From Monoplex corrugatus (taxonomy: Eukaryota; Mollusca; Gastropoda; Littorinimorpha; Ranellidae): a stretch of DNA of 64,000 bases. The stretch lies in assembly GCA_030674185.1 (NCBI GenBank), contig CM060305.1, positions 167,657,736 through 167,721,735 of the forward strand, given 5' to 3'. Made by a program: the position numbers and the translations under genes. The notes below the pieces were generated by a model. That model ran no database searches. It was not told where the DNA came from and saw nothing but the letters and a program-made list of their open reading frames with translations. This document shows positions 33,861-45,511 of this stretch, piece by piece. How positions within the stretch are numbered: position 1 is the first letter of the stretch; every line of letters starts with the position of its first letter.

Positions 33861-34138
33861 ACCAAATTCCCATGTATAGTATGAATTTTTTAGTGCTCGT
33901 TTTAAGATCCCACGGCAACAAAAGAATTATCCCTGACAAAAATCCGTAGAAAAATCCACGGATATAACTAAACATACTCATAAACATATATGCACATACA
34001 AGGAGGGAATTGGGTGACGCCTTCATATGGCGACGTCTTTCTCCAGAGACAGCATCCTACGTTGCTGGCGGAAAATTTCCGCAATAAAAAAGATATGTCC
34101 AGATATGACGCTAGTGGGCCAAACCTAACAGTCGTAAT

Positions 34139-34188
34139 TCTCTCTCTCTCTCTCTCTCTCTCACAACACACACACACACACACACACA

Positions 34189-34221
<33 letters not shown>

Positions 34222-34222
34222 C
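34139..34222. repeat. CT/CA microsatellite
   Basis: CT run, CA run, CT run and CA run in succession. Confidence 0.95.
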
Positions 34223-34344
34223 ACTGAGTGCGTGAGCATGCACGCTCATGTGTATGTGGAGAGGGGATGTGGGTATGTGCGAGTGTGCACACCTTTTTTG
34301 CTGTGACACAGTCTCCATTGCCTCTCTCTCTCTCTCTCTGATTA

Positions 34345-34500
34345 CACAGCTTCAGTTTCAATTTCTCAAGACGACGACTCTCCGAGCTCGGAATAAATTC
34401 CATATGCACTAACATCACAGGTACAATATGGTGATGACCATGGCACCAGCCTTAAGCCTGCACATTAACCGATGTGCTGGCCAGGCCGTGACGTCATACC
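34345..34500 (-). repeat. Dispersed repeat family C, copy 1
   Basis: The reverse complement is similar over about 150 bp to 60905-61060: shared GGTTAATGTGCAGGCTTAAG, ATGATCACCAT-like, AGTGCATATGGAATT and TCTTGAGAAATTGAAACTG segments. Confidence 0.7.
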
Positions 34501-34504
34501 TAGC

Positions 34505-35040
34505 CCATATCTCACCCAGCCTAGATTCTATCTTCTGCTAGTATTGTGTCAATCTGTCACTGTAACAATCTTGGTTACATGGAAGTGACATGTGTATCTG
34601 TGTATCTTATCTTCAAAGAAAAGAGCAGATAAACAAAATAAATGATCGCACAAAACGAACAAAAGCGGTTTCCACCTTTGGGTCTACAGTTTGACTTGTG
34701 TCATGGTGTGACTAGTTTATGTCTAGGTTAACATGTTCGTTATTGGGTTTTGCTATTTTCAACGATGCTTTTGTTTATTTCGAAATCAAACCCTCGTATC
34801 GTTTGGGCTGAATGCTTTAAAAGACATTAAATCATCAAACTGTCAATTTGTCCGTACCCCCCTCCCCCTCTGTCTCTGTCTCTATCACCTTTCCCCCACC
34901 ATGTTGTAATTTTTTTCTTCCTACTCTGTAGCTCTTTCAAAAGCAGCAGACCGGTTTAAAAGTTCGGAAATAAAAACAACACAAAGAAAGACATAGATAT
35001 GTTCGTCTCCAACTCGTAAAACAGATATGAGCGTATATCC
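34505..35040. other. No recognised feature
   Basis: Unique-looking sequence between a dispersed repeat and the long CT tract; no gene seen. Confidence 0.4.
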
Positions 35041-35049
35041 ATCATCCCA

Positions 35050-35052
35050 TTT

Positions 35053-35105
<53 letters not shown>

Positions 35106-35129
35106 CTCTCTTTTCTCTCTCTCTCTCTG

Positions 35130-35184
<55 letters not shown>

Positions 35185-35231
35185 TTCTCTCTCTCTCTTT
35201 TCTCTTTCTCTCTCTCTCTCTCTCTGTCTCT

Positions 35232-35310
<79 letters not shown>

Positions 35311-35338
35311 GTCTCTCTCTCTTCTCTCTCTCTCTGTC

Positions 35339-35403
<65 letters not shown>

Positions 35404-35455
35404 CTCCTTCTTCTCTGTCGTCTCTCTCCTCCTCTCTCTCTCTCTCATCGTTCCT
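35050..35455. repeat. Long imperfect CT tract, about 400 bp
   Basis: CTCTCT with interspersed CTGT, TTCT and CCTC. It is open in several frames on both strands (Ser/Leu or Arg/Glu strings), which is an artefact of composition. Confidence 0.97.
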
Positions 35456-35869
35456 CTCTAGAAGTAAGACAAGACACGCTCTTTCACAGATTCGCAATTA
35501 TATAGCAATAAACAAAAACTTTTAGCAAGGGAATACCACAACTTTATAGGATAAAATGTCAAAAACTGAGTGGTCAGCGGAAAAATGTTTCAATAACATC
35601 CCCCCGAGCTATGAACCTAAACCAATACGAACCCCCTGTCATAGTCAGCTTCAGAAGAGTCCCAACTCACCAACCCTCCCTTCCCTCAAGCCCTATCATT
35701 TAAAACTGACAAGCCTATGTTGTGATGCCTCTCGAAGAGGGATGACAAGTAAAATGAAAATAAATAAAATCCAACATACACAGGCAAAAAGCAAAAACCA
35801 TGGTCAAGACATTAACGATACGTTTTCATTACAGAAAGCTAACACAAACAGAAAACGATCACATCACAC

Positions 35870-36130
35870 AATGACAGAGATCCAAAACAAGCGCGACTGC
35901 CCGCGTCCAAGCAAACAGGAACCAGAAGAACAAGCAAACCAAAAAGGACGCGTACTCAATACAACAAGACAAGACAAGCGCAATTTCCGTTGGTTGGTGT
36001 CTGTTCGTGATCGTGCATTCGCGCTTGACAAAGGCCGGTTGGCCGAAAATTTGCGCTTGTCTTGTCTGGTTGTATTGAATACGCGTCCTTTTTGGTTTGC
36101 TTGTTCTTCTGGTTCCCTCACACAATGACA
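35870..36130. repeat. Long inverted repeat around 35.92-36.12 kb
   Basis: The left arm (about 35918-35986) reads GGAACCAGAAGAACAAGCAA, ACCAAAAAGGACGCGTACTC, AATACAACAAG... The right arm (about 36046-36116) is its inverse complement with few mismatches, ending CTTGTTCTTCTGGTTCC. The loop is about 60 bp. CACACAATGACAGAG lies outside both arms in the same orientation. Related fragments lie at 36470-36660. Confidence 0.85.
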
Positions 36131-36177
36131 GAGCAAAAACATTTCAGACAGTCACGCACATGGACAGTTACATCCTT

Positions 36178-36420
36178 CGACGACGGCCGTGGTGACAAGT
36201 GGGTAAGCGTCAATTTCCAATCGATAGGACCTGGGTTCAGACCTACCAGACATCCCCACCCGGTGGATGAGGAGATTTTTGCCAATCACCTGGGTCAACA
36301 GGTGTGCAGACCTGTCAGTGCCTAACCCCCCTTCGTGTATATACACATACAGAATACTACATATGCATGTTAAAGATTTTGCAAGTCACGTCACTGGCTG
36401 GCTTATGGAAATGTAAAAGT
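36178..36420 (+). mobile_element. tRNA-type SINE family V, copy
   Basis: Head with box A-like GGTGACAAGTGGGTAAGCG and box B-like GGGTTCAGACC, then GAGGAGATTTTT, CAGGTGTGCAGACC, CCCCTTCGTGTATATACACA and ATGTTAAAGATTTTGCAAGT. The same order occurs in reverse at 62150-62480. Confidence 0.65.
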
Positions 36421-36469
36421 ACCTAGGAACCAGAAAAAACACACGTCAAAAAAAAAAAAAAAAAAAAAT

Positions 36470-36660
36470 TCAGAACGCGTATTTCATACAACCAGACAAG
36501 ACGCGCAAATTTTCAGCCAACTGGCCTTCGTCAAGCGCAAACACTAAATACGCGTTCTGGTTCTTTTTTCGTGTTTTTTTTTTTCTTCTTTTTTTTCTCT
36601 GGTTCCTGTTTGCTTGAACGCGGCCAGTCGTCACACTTGTTTTGGATAAAAGTACCAAAC
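36470..36660. repeat. Rearranged copy of the 35.9 kb inverted-repeat element
   Basis: CAGAACGCGTATTTCATACA, ACCAGACAAGACGCGCAAAT and, further right, CTCTGGTTCCTGTTTGCTTG recall both arms and the flank of the element at 35.87-36.13 kb, in mixed orientation. Confidence 0.6.
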
Positions 36661-36664
36661 ATAC

Positions 36665-37240
36665 ACGTTGTACGCAGACTTAACAAGCCAAGTGTGTTCA
36701 AAGCAACGTGCAAATACATACTCGAGAAGAATAAGAACAAAAACAAAATTCTTGTAAGTGAAGTCACATTCTTTGTTTCTACAATCTCCACATGTGTTCT
36801 GTATGATAGTGAGCCGTGTATGATTTGGATATTGGGCTTTACTGAAGTTCAATCCTAAGTATCTAACGTGCGAATTGACTTAGCAAGTCTCGTAACCACA
36901 GTCGCTATGACGTAAATACAGTGACAGACTATCCATCACTCAGACACACAAGATGCACACTGGCCCTTACTCTGCCAATCATTCACGTGTGATGCAAAAA
37001 CGATTGTGAAGCACATGTTTTTCTGCATGCCTCCAAGGAAGGTCTGTTACAGGGCATTGCTTCTGCGTCCCTCATTCCTGTTTGAATACAGCTTCTGCGC
37101 TGTTAATGACTGTGCTTTATACACTGCTGTTCCAGCTTACATGTGTTTGGGCAATGTCATTCCAGTTGATAATGGGATGCACAGTCATACAAGGCCTCTT
37201 ACGCTTCAGCGGTCTTCTGGGTTGATATCCTTTCTGTAGC
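36665..37240. other. No recognised feature
   Basis: No gene or repeat that I can support. Confidence 0.4.
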
Positions 37241-37244
37241 TTCC

Positions 37245-37410
37245 AACATCATCATCTATCATTATCATCATCATCAGGTGCCTGCCGCATGGTTGGCGAC
37301 CATGGACTTCCACCATCTCTATCTCTCGTTGCCCACAGTCATCGCCCCACCCTCTTCATCCTCAGCACTTTGCAAGTCGTCCAGCATTCTTCCCTGGTCT
37401 ACCGGTACTC
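37245..37410 (-). mobile_element. LINE 3' end fragment
   Basis: The reverse complement reads GGTAGACCAGGGAAGAATGC, TGGACGACTTGC and ends in TGATGATGATGATAATGAT, matching the 3' ends at 33.7 and 40.4 kb. Confidence 0.6.
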
Positions 37411-37737
37411 TCCATACATAAAGATCTTTTCATTAAAAAAAAATCAACCGTTCACAATTTTAGTAAAAATTCGAGTGACGGGAAGTTTAGAAGAGATCTG
37501 TGAACAATGAAATTTATAAATATTTTTAACAAATGGCCCAAATATGGCAGAAAATTATTAGGAAAAAAACAACACAACAGAAATCCCGGATGTAAGAGTC
37601 ATACAATGGATCACATGACGGATAAAATGGGTCATCCTTATTGTTTGAATCTAACGTGTTCTCGGATTCCTGCTGGGTAGGATCTATGGTCCAACTATCT
37701 TTAAGATCCGTTCAGGGCAGACGAGCTGGCATTGAAA

Positions 37738-37920
37738 CACACACACACACGCGCGGACGCACGCACGCACACACACACACACACCACACACACACACCAC
37801 ACACATCACCACTCTCTCTCTCTGAAACACACACCTGCATGTACGTGCGCGCACACGCACAGAGGCGGGGGGGGGGGGGGGGGAGAAGAGAGACAGAGAG
37901 ACACGAGACAACAAGAGAGG
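37738..37920. repeat. CA/GC simple repeats with a poly-G tract
   Basis: CA/CG runs (37738-37860) followed by a run of about 18 G (37866-37883) and GAGA. Confidence 0.95.
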
Positions 37921-38178
37921 GCTAGCTTTCGTACGGTTAATCTAAATGTTTTGTTGTTGTTTGTTTTTTACAAAATTGAAAGCATCCAATTGCTTGTGTT
38001 TTCCCTCATGAAAACAAGCTGTATTGCTCCCTCATGTTTCTCTGTACCACCCACCCCCACCCCCTTCCATTCCTTGTCACTCTGTCTTGCTCATTCATCA
38101 AAAATCTCATTCTAGAACTTGGTATTTCTTTCTTTCTTTCTTTCCCTCTCTTTCTCATGTTTGATTACACTTACTCCA

Positions 38179-38346
<168 letters not shown>

Positions 38347-38415
38347 GGTTCGTGTATTTATGTGCACATTATTGCTACTGCCAACGTTATTAATCTTATT
38401 GCTATTATCATTATT

Positions 38416-39022
38416 CAATTGTGACCTGCCGGCACGAAATCAGTCTTAGTATAACTAGCATTTTGGCATTTTGAGATATACACATCACTAAAAAGTGTAC
38501 ATTCTGCTGATTATTTTGGTACTTGAATACAGCTTGTACTCAAAAAAATGTTGAAGTTATTTATGTGTAAAGTCATTAAGTTGTATGACGGCCATTTTGA
38601 GAAAACGGCCTCTAAAGATTTTGTGTGACTCTCTACACATTTTCCTTAAATTTCTTTATTTGGTGGCTTTGACCCAGTTTGTTTCTAATTTTCGCTGTCA
38701 TTATCTGAAAGGTGCACCAAAGAGCTTTCTGTCAGTATATTACATGTGCGGGTACTGTACAGGTTACAGTTCATAATAAGAGACAAAAATGGGTACTTTT
38801 GGTAGGAAATTGCAGTTCTTTCTGCTGCGATCAAATGCATTAAAATAGCATTTTAAATTGATAAATAATTTTTTCAAGAAAATTTCTGTGGGGAATAGAT
38901 TATAGTCTACAGAAATCAATTTTGAGAAAAAGTCAAAACACACCCCAGTCACCTTTTCAGCTCCTAGTGCTATTCGACTGACTGCGAGTTAAGACTGATT
39001 TCGTGGTGGGAGGTTACAATTG
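38416..39022. mobile_element. 607-bp terminal-inverted-repeat element, no ORF
   Basis: The left end CAATTGTGACCTGCCGGCAC, GAAATCAGTCTTA is the inverse of the right end TAAGACTGATTTCGTGGTGG, GAGGTTACAATTG with few mismatches, giving TIRs of about 33 bp. No coding region. The exact target duplication is not clear, so the class (hAT-like or other) is open. Confidence 0.7.
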
Positions 39023-39029
39023 TTAAATG

Positions 39030-39454
39030 ACGACTAATCCCTGTACTTAATAAAAACTGACATACTTTCTCCCCGCTTTTATTTTGTTAACTTTGATTCA
39101 TTATAATGGTTTGCTTTATTCTGATTTTATTTCACGAACCTGTTTCTTTGGTGTCTTTAAAATGACTGGTTGTGTTCCTAAATTCTCCTACTAGTTTCAT
39201 TTCTCTCCTCTTTCTACTGGTCTGATCTGATAACATTTATCCATAATTTCACTATTTATTTTGCTTGTTGTTCGTGTTAACAACTCGTGACAGCAGTGAT
39301 AGCAAAGCTCTTATAATTCATTCTCTCTCTCTCTCTGTCTCACTCCACTCTCTCTCTCTCTCTCTCACACAAAACACACACTACACGCACGCACATACAC
39401 ACACGCATTCACACGTGCGCGCGCACGCACGCACGCACCACGCACGCACGTACG

Positions 39455-39511
<57 letters not shown>

Positions 39512-39920
39512 ATTTTCTTTGTGTGTCTCTCTTTCCATCCGTCTGAAAAGAAAGTGAACGCTGTTATTCTTTTCGACTCCCTTAAGCATCGCGTCTTATA
39601 ATATTAATTTATCGATGTATTATGAATATCAGTTTGTCGATGTATTATTTCTTCTGTATTTAAAATTAAATCTGGGTCGACTTGTAGATAGGCAAAGGGT
39701 GAGTTTACAATTTTTTTTTAACCCGTAACTTATTCCAGTGTCTAATAGGAGCTACAATACCAACTCTTCGGTTAGACACAATTTGCACCTGTCTTGTTTT
39801 GTTATATTAAATCTGATTCCTATTTCTAGAACGTTGGCAGTCACCTTGTTTTGAAGTCCATTATCACTGTTATCATAATCAATATTATAAGCAGTAGCAG
39901 TATCACTATGATTAACAATG
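39030..39920. other. Non-coding with a CT/CA microsatellite
   Basis: A CT run and CA/CG runs at 39320-39507; otherwise AT-rich sequence without recognised features. Confidence 0.5.
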
Positions 39921-39924
39921 TTTA

Positions 39925-40945
39925 ATGCCCAGCCGATTGCTCATAGCTATATCGGGGCTACAACCATTTAGGCCAAGCCAAAACAGCATTCAAGAAGATG
40001 AAAAGCATTCTTACCAACAAATGCCTATCAATTAACATCAGGAAGAGAGTTCTTGAATGTTATATAGAACCAATACTGTTGTATGGATGTGAGGCGTGGA
40101 CAGTCAACAAGCAAAGCAGAACAAGATTGAGGCAGCCGAGATGTGGTTTCTAAGAAGAATGTTGAGAGTTCCATGGACAGCAAACAAAACAAACGAGACA
40201 GTCTTGATGGAGGCAGACACAAATAGATCACTCATAAGGAAGATTAGGAAAAGAAGGCAACATTTACAGGCCATTTTATGAGGAAGGGGGATTTAGAGCA
40301 CCTGGTCACAACGGGAAAGCTGGAGGGAAAGAGAGCACCAGGTAGACCCAGGGAGAAAATGCTGGACGGACTTGCAGAGTGGCTGGGGACGAGGAGGGTG
40401 GGGGAGATGCTAGGGGCAACGAGAGATAGAGACAGATGGAAGTCCATGATCGCCAGGGCATCTGATGATGATGAACCATTTCAAACAAATACGCATATCT
40501 AAACACAATGACGATACCTGGGGGGGAAACGGAAAAGAAGATTAAATTCTCATATCACTGTATTAAATCTATACCAAGGGGGTTTAATAAACTGAAAACA
40601 AAATTTAATATAATCGCACAACTACAAATAAAGATAACCAAGCACACAAAAACATGCTTAAAAACTTATCAATAATATTCAACATTGCCACAAAACATTC
40701 CTATTTCCTTAGAACCAAACAAATGTAGACAACATATGTACCCAATAATCAATTCTAATAGACAGAAAGAACGTGAGGCTTTATCGACAACATAAACTTG
40801 AATGAACCAGTAAGGCAGAAAATGAGAAACAAAATGACAGAAAGCGGAGGAGCAAGTCGAAAACAAAAACAGTGACAGACAGAAGTGAATGTCTAGCACA
40901 GAACTTCCACAAGGTGGGGATACTGTCATCACAAATAACAACAGA
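39925..40945 (+). repeat. Dispersed repeat family A, interrupted by a LINE fragment
   Basis: The 5' end (39925-39985, CCCAGCCGATTGCTCATAGC) and the 3' part (40510-40945, with ATGTACCCAATAATCAATTC and AACTTCCACAAGGTGGGGAT) match the 5' and 3' parts of the copy at 57.19-57.67 kb. A LINE fragment lies between. Confidence 0.65.
39977..40500 (+). mobile_element. LINE reverse-transcriptase C-terminal fragment
   Basis: Broken frames read AFKKMKSILTNKCL, ILLYGCEAWTVNKQ, then AEMWFLRRMLRVPWTANKTN, then DLEHLVTTGKLEGKRAPGRP and end in TGATGATGATGAA. This is the connection/C-terminal part of a non-LTR retrotransposon polymerase, with at least two frameshifts and one stop. Confidence 0.75.
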
Positions 40946-41169
40946 TCATGTCATAACATGACACACAGCATACACTACCCTCAAGGAACGACACACGCAG
41001 TATATGGGATGATACATCGACTTTGAAGCCCGAAGTCACACAGGACAACACAGTCATCAGGATATGATGTCTTTGAAACCTGATGTGCACAGACATCCGA
41101 ATCATTGTACTAAAAGACTGCTGACAATCACACCCACAGGCCAAAAGCTTTTAGTTTAACGTGATGGTG

Positions 41170-42031
41170 TCAACCACCTATTGTTCACCGTGGTCAAGAC
41201 AGCACAACCATCTACTGTTTAGAGGGACTACAGCCAACTACTGTTTAGGACTACAGCCAACTACTGTTTAGGACTACAGCCATATACTGTTTAGAGGATA
41301 AGCCAACTACTGTTAGGACTACAGCCAACTACTGTTTAGGACTACAGCCATATACTGTTTAGAGGGACTACAGCAACTACTGTTTAGGACTACAGCATCT
41401 ACTGTTTAGAGGGACTACAGCCATATACTGTTTAGAGGACACAGCAACTACTGTTTAGGACTACAGCCTATACTGTTTAGAAGGACTACAGCCATCTATT
41501 GTATAGAGGGACTACAGCCAACTACTGTTTAGAAGGACTACAGCCAACTACTGTTTAGGGACTACAGCCATCTACTGTTTAGAGGGACTACAGCCATCTA
41601 CTGTTTAGGACTGCAGCCATCTACTGTTTAGAGGACTACAGCCATCTACTGTTTAGAAGGACTACAGCCATCTATTGTATAGAGGGACTACAGCCAACTA
41701 CTGTTTAAAGGACTACAGCCATCTATTGTATAGAGGACTACAGCCAACTACTGTTTAGAAGGACTACAGCCATCTATTGTATAGAGGGACTACAGCAACA
41801 CTGTTAGAAGGACTACAGCCATCTATGTATAGAGGGACTACAGCCAACTACTGTTTAGAAGGACTACAGCCAATACTGTTTAGAAGGACTCAGCCATCTA
41901 TTGTATAGAGGGACTACAGCAATACTGTTTAGAAGGACTACAGCCAACTACTGTTTAGAAGGACTACAGCCATCTACTGTTTAGAAGGACTACAGCCAAC
42001 TACAGTTTAGAAGGACTACAGCCAACTACAG
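41170..42031. repeat. 25-28-bp minisatellite, about 33 copies
   Basis: The unit is GGACTACAGCCAACTACTGT, TTAGA(GG), with ACCATCTACTG, ATATACTG and ATTGTATAG variants and many one-base deletions. It ends directly at the tRNA head of the SINE at 42.03 kb. Confidence 0.93.
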
Positions 42032-42500
42032 TTTAGAGGTGGTACAGCGGTTAGCACAACGGACGACCGACTGGAAGTTTGTGGGTTCGAATTCCTTCAG
42101 TCTTGTCAAAATCATTATGCTCCTCGCCCACCCCATCCCACCCCACCCCACCCCCCATGTTCCAACGGTTTCTACCAGAGCTGCCTGTACTATACATGTA
42201 GGTTCACTGAGAAGACTGGCACTAAACAGTCGAATCTCATACTCTTCACGGATACGTTAATAAAGGGGGAGTGGAGGGGGTTTAGCTCAAATGTCCTGAC
42301 ATCACCACAGATTCTGTATGTCTCGGGCCTGGTTGACGCCAGAGATATTATGAAAGTAAGCACAGAGTGCAGCCTTGTCACGCTGTCTCAACGCAGAATA
42401 CGACTCAATAGCATCATTGTTATCATTCCTATAGTTATCATCGCCATCATCATCATCATCATCACCCATCATAGCACTGTGAAAACTTGTCCCAGGTTCT
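42032..42500 (+). mobile_element. tRNA-derived SINE, family T, copy 2
   Basis: Box A-like ACAGCGGTTAGCACAACGG and box B GGGTTCGAATTCC, then CTCGGGCCTGGTTGACGCCA, AAGTAAGCACAGAGTGCAGC and the end AAACTTGTCCCAGG after an ATC repeat. Same order as 17155-17555. Confidence 0.75.
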
Positions 42501-42624
42501 ATGACCTTTAATGTGATGTAGGAAATGGAATGAGAATTAAAAAAAACCTGAAGGAAAAATCAATAACGTCTGGTCCTGAACAAAAATAATAACGCACTGT
42601 TGTCGGGGCCCAAAATAGTGAGAG

Positions 42625-42627
<3 letters not shown>

Positions 42628-42686
<59 letters not shown>

Positions 42687-42884
42687 GTGTGTGTGTGTGT
42701 GTGTGTGTTGTGTGTGTGTGTGGTGTGTGTGTGTATGTGTGTGTGTGTGTGTGTGTGTTATGTGTGTGTGTATGTGTGTGTGTGTGTGTGTATGTGTGTG
42801 TGTGTTGTGTGTGTATGTGTGTGTGTGTGATGTGTGTGTGTGGTGTATGTGTGTGTGTGTATGTGTGTTGTGTGTGTGTGTGTG

Positions 42885-42963
<79 letters not shown>

Positions 42964-42987
42964 GTGTGTGTGTGTTGTGTGTGTGTG
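42628..42987. repeat. Long imperfect GT microsatellite, about 360 bp
   Basis: GT run with GTTGT, GTAT, GTGAGT and GGGGT interruptions. Confidence 0.97.
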
Positions 42988-43029
42988 GTAAAGAAGGGGA
43001 AAAGAATTGGACTGATCCTTTCTTGATTC

Positions 43030-43330
43030 CCATCAGCTGTAGTGTGGCTTTGTGGTTACATGCCTGACTAGGATGCCAGAGGTACCAGGTTTGAATCCTA
43101 GTTGAAAAGGATCCCCCCCCCCCCCCCAGCTTCTCAACAGACGTTGACTGGTGGTCTGGGTACCAGTCCTTCAGATAAGAAGACGACTTATGTGCAGGAT
43201 GCATTCTGCGTTGACAGGTTCAAGTTCATATCGCTTATAGCCCAGCCGACTACCAGAGCCATATCAGGGCTAACATCACGTAAAAACAACAACCCGGTTC
43301 AGGTAACAAAAAGACAACAGGTAAAACCAT
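43030..43330 (+). mobile_element. SINE fragment followed by family A 5' fragment
   Basis: A tRNA-like head (43035-43100, box B CAGGTTTGAATCCTAG) with a poly-C tract and a CAGATAAGAAGACGACTTAT body, then from 43231 the family A start (CCCAGCCGACTACCAGAGCC, ATATCAGGGCT). Confidence 0.55.
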
Positions 43331-43534
43331 GCTCACCGTTAACCTTGCAAGTCTAAAATGCAATTAAAGAAAACAGATTTTGCGCAGACGAAAGATTTCA
43401 TGGCAACAAGAGTTCTCATCAAAGTCTGCAGGATAAAAAAGCTGCTTTGACGGCTAACACACATACATACAAACATACTATAAAAACAGGGAAACAAAAG
43501 ATGGAGCGTACCACAGTGACATGGACTGGATCCT

Positions 43535-45122
43535 CTTCCAGGTTCTCTCTACTCTGTCTCCCTACTCTCCTCCCATTCATCACTGACATCATCAACACTT
43601 CTCTTCAAACTGGAACTGTCCCAGATTCTTTCAAGTCTGCTATTGTTCACCCTCTCCTCAAGAAATACAATTTAGACCAAAATGAACTGAAAAATTACCG
43701 GCCTATCTCTAATCTCTCTTTCTTGTCAAAACTCATCGAAAAAGTTGTCCTCAACCAGCTGAACTCTCACCTGTCTGCCAACAATCTCCTCAATCCTTTC
43801 CAGTCAGCCTACCGCCAGTGCCATAGCACTGAAACTGCCCTGCTACACATTCTCAACAATCTCCTCCTTGCAACTGATACTGGCAAAGTCTCTCTCCTCA
43901 CACTCCTTGATCTGTCTGCAGCCTTTGATACCATTTATCATGGTATTCTCCTTTCTAGACTTCATCATACTTTTGGCATCTCTGACATTGCTCTCTCCTG
44001 GTTCACTTCATATCTATCAAACAGAAAACAAACTGTTCTCATTAATGGCACACTTACTCTCAACCTGCATACCTGACCTGTGGTGTTCCACAAGATCTGT
44101 CCTTGGCCCTGTTCTTTTCACTCTTTACACCTCCCCCCGTCTACCATCATCAACTCCCACTCTATAAAACACCACTTCTATGCTGATGACACCCAACTTC
44201 TAGACAGTGACACACCATACAATATACAGCGCCTCTTGACTCGCACCACTGAGTGTTACTCGGACATTAAGAACTGGATGACGTTCAACAAACTTCAGCT
44301 TAATGATGACAAGACAGAAGCTATCCTCATTGGCACCCGTCAGAAACTTTCTCAGCTGCCTCCTCTTTCTCTCCCATTATGTAACACATCAGTCCCAATT
44401 TCTGATTCAGCTAAAAACCTTGGTGTCTGCATTGACTCTACCCTCTCCATGAACAACTTTGTTTCTCAAACTGCCAGATCTTGCTACTATCACCTCCATC
44501 GTATAAGCCTGATCAGGAAGTATCTCTCTGTCGAAACAACTGCAAAACTCGTTCTCTCCTTCATAATGTCTCGCATTGACTATTGCAATTCACTCCTGTC
44601 TGGTCTTCCTGCCTCCACCATTCACATCCTGCAGCGCATTCAAAACAATGCTGCACGCCTTGTACTCAAAAAGAAAAAAGCTGACCACATATCTCCTCTC
44701 CTGGCACAACTTCACTGGCTCCCTGTATCAAAGCGCATACAGTACAAACTAGACACCATGTGCTACAAAAGCCTCAATAACGCAGGCCCCGATTACCTGT
44801 CAAGCCTACTTGAGATCTATGTTCCCTCACGTACCCTCCGCTCTGCCTCCGATCCTCTGACTTTTCGCTTTCCACCTATGGTCCACGAGCCTTCTCTGTT
44901 TCTGGTCCACTTTCCTGGAACAGACTTCCTCTCTCTGTCCGTCAGCAACCTACTTTTGTCTCCTTCAAGTCCGCTCTCAAAACTCCCCTTTTCTCCTCTG
45001 CATAAAATCCCCTCTGCAGCCTGTCTCCACTCGGAGGGGAATCACATTGTAATATATAATTGTATATAATATGCTCTCTATAATTTTCCATTGCTTTTAT
45101 TCTTTCTCCCCATTTTAGCCGT

Positions 45123-45209
<87 letters not shown>

Positions 45210-45297
45210 CGTGCGTGTGTGCGTGTGTCTGTTTTAGCGCTTAGATTTGATTTTATCAAGATTTTGCGCTATACAAAATAAAGTATTGTTATTGTTA
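43535..45297 (+). mobile_element. LINE (CR1/jockey-type), copy 2, longest in window
   Basis: About 1.76 kb covering most of the reverse transcriptase plus the 3' UTR. It lacks the 5' part (ORF1 and endonuclease). The 3' UTR (from about 45003) shares CTCCACTCGGAGGGGAATCA, a GT run (45121-45230) and CTTAGATTTGATTTTATCAA with the copies at 21.7-21.98 and 50.24-50.54 kb. It ends in TTATTGTTATTG-type repeats. Confidence 0.85.
43550..45002 (+). pseudogene. Broken LINE reverse transcriptase
   Basis: The first open part (to 44076) contains KNYRPISNLSFLSKLIEKV and the palm motif LLDLSAAFDT. A frame change near 44072-44100 disrupts the VPQGS region. The second part carries the catalytic box FYADDTQLL at about 44177 and the thumb (SAKNLGVCIDSTLS, MSRIDYCNSLLSG). 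A deletion of about 16 bp near 44875, compared with the copy at 21.6 kb, shifts the frame again before the end. The element is therefore inactive. The catalytic residues themselves look intact. Confidence 0.85.
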
Positions 45298-45358
45298 TGG
45301 TTTCCATGAGAGCAGCAACCTGAATTTTATGCGAAAAAAATTCACACTAAGGGAAGAA

Positions 45359-45377
45359 ACACACACACACACACACA

Positions 45378-45451
<74 letters not shown>
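45359..45451. repeat. (CA)n microsatellite
   Basis: CA run with one CACCAC interruption. Confidence 0.95.
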
Positions 45452-45452
<1 letters not shown>

Positions 45453-45511
45453 AAAAACACAAAAAAATCGAATCCAATACAACCAAAGTTCTGTTACTGG
45501 ATACATGGTGA

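Noticed and set aside
35027..35497. Ser/Leu-rich and Arg/Glu-rich proteins
   Set aside because: Translations of the long CT tract; composition artefact.
35556..36128. 190-codon + strand frame as a gene
   Set aside because: It ends inside the inverted-repeat element, has no recognisable domain and includes repeat sequence.
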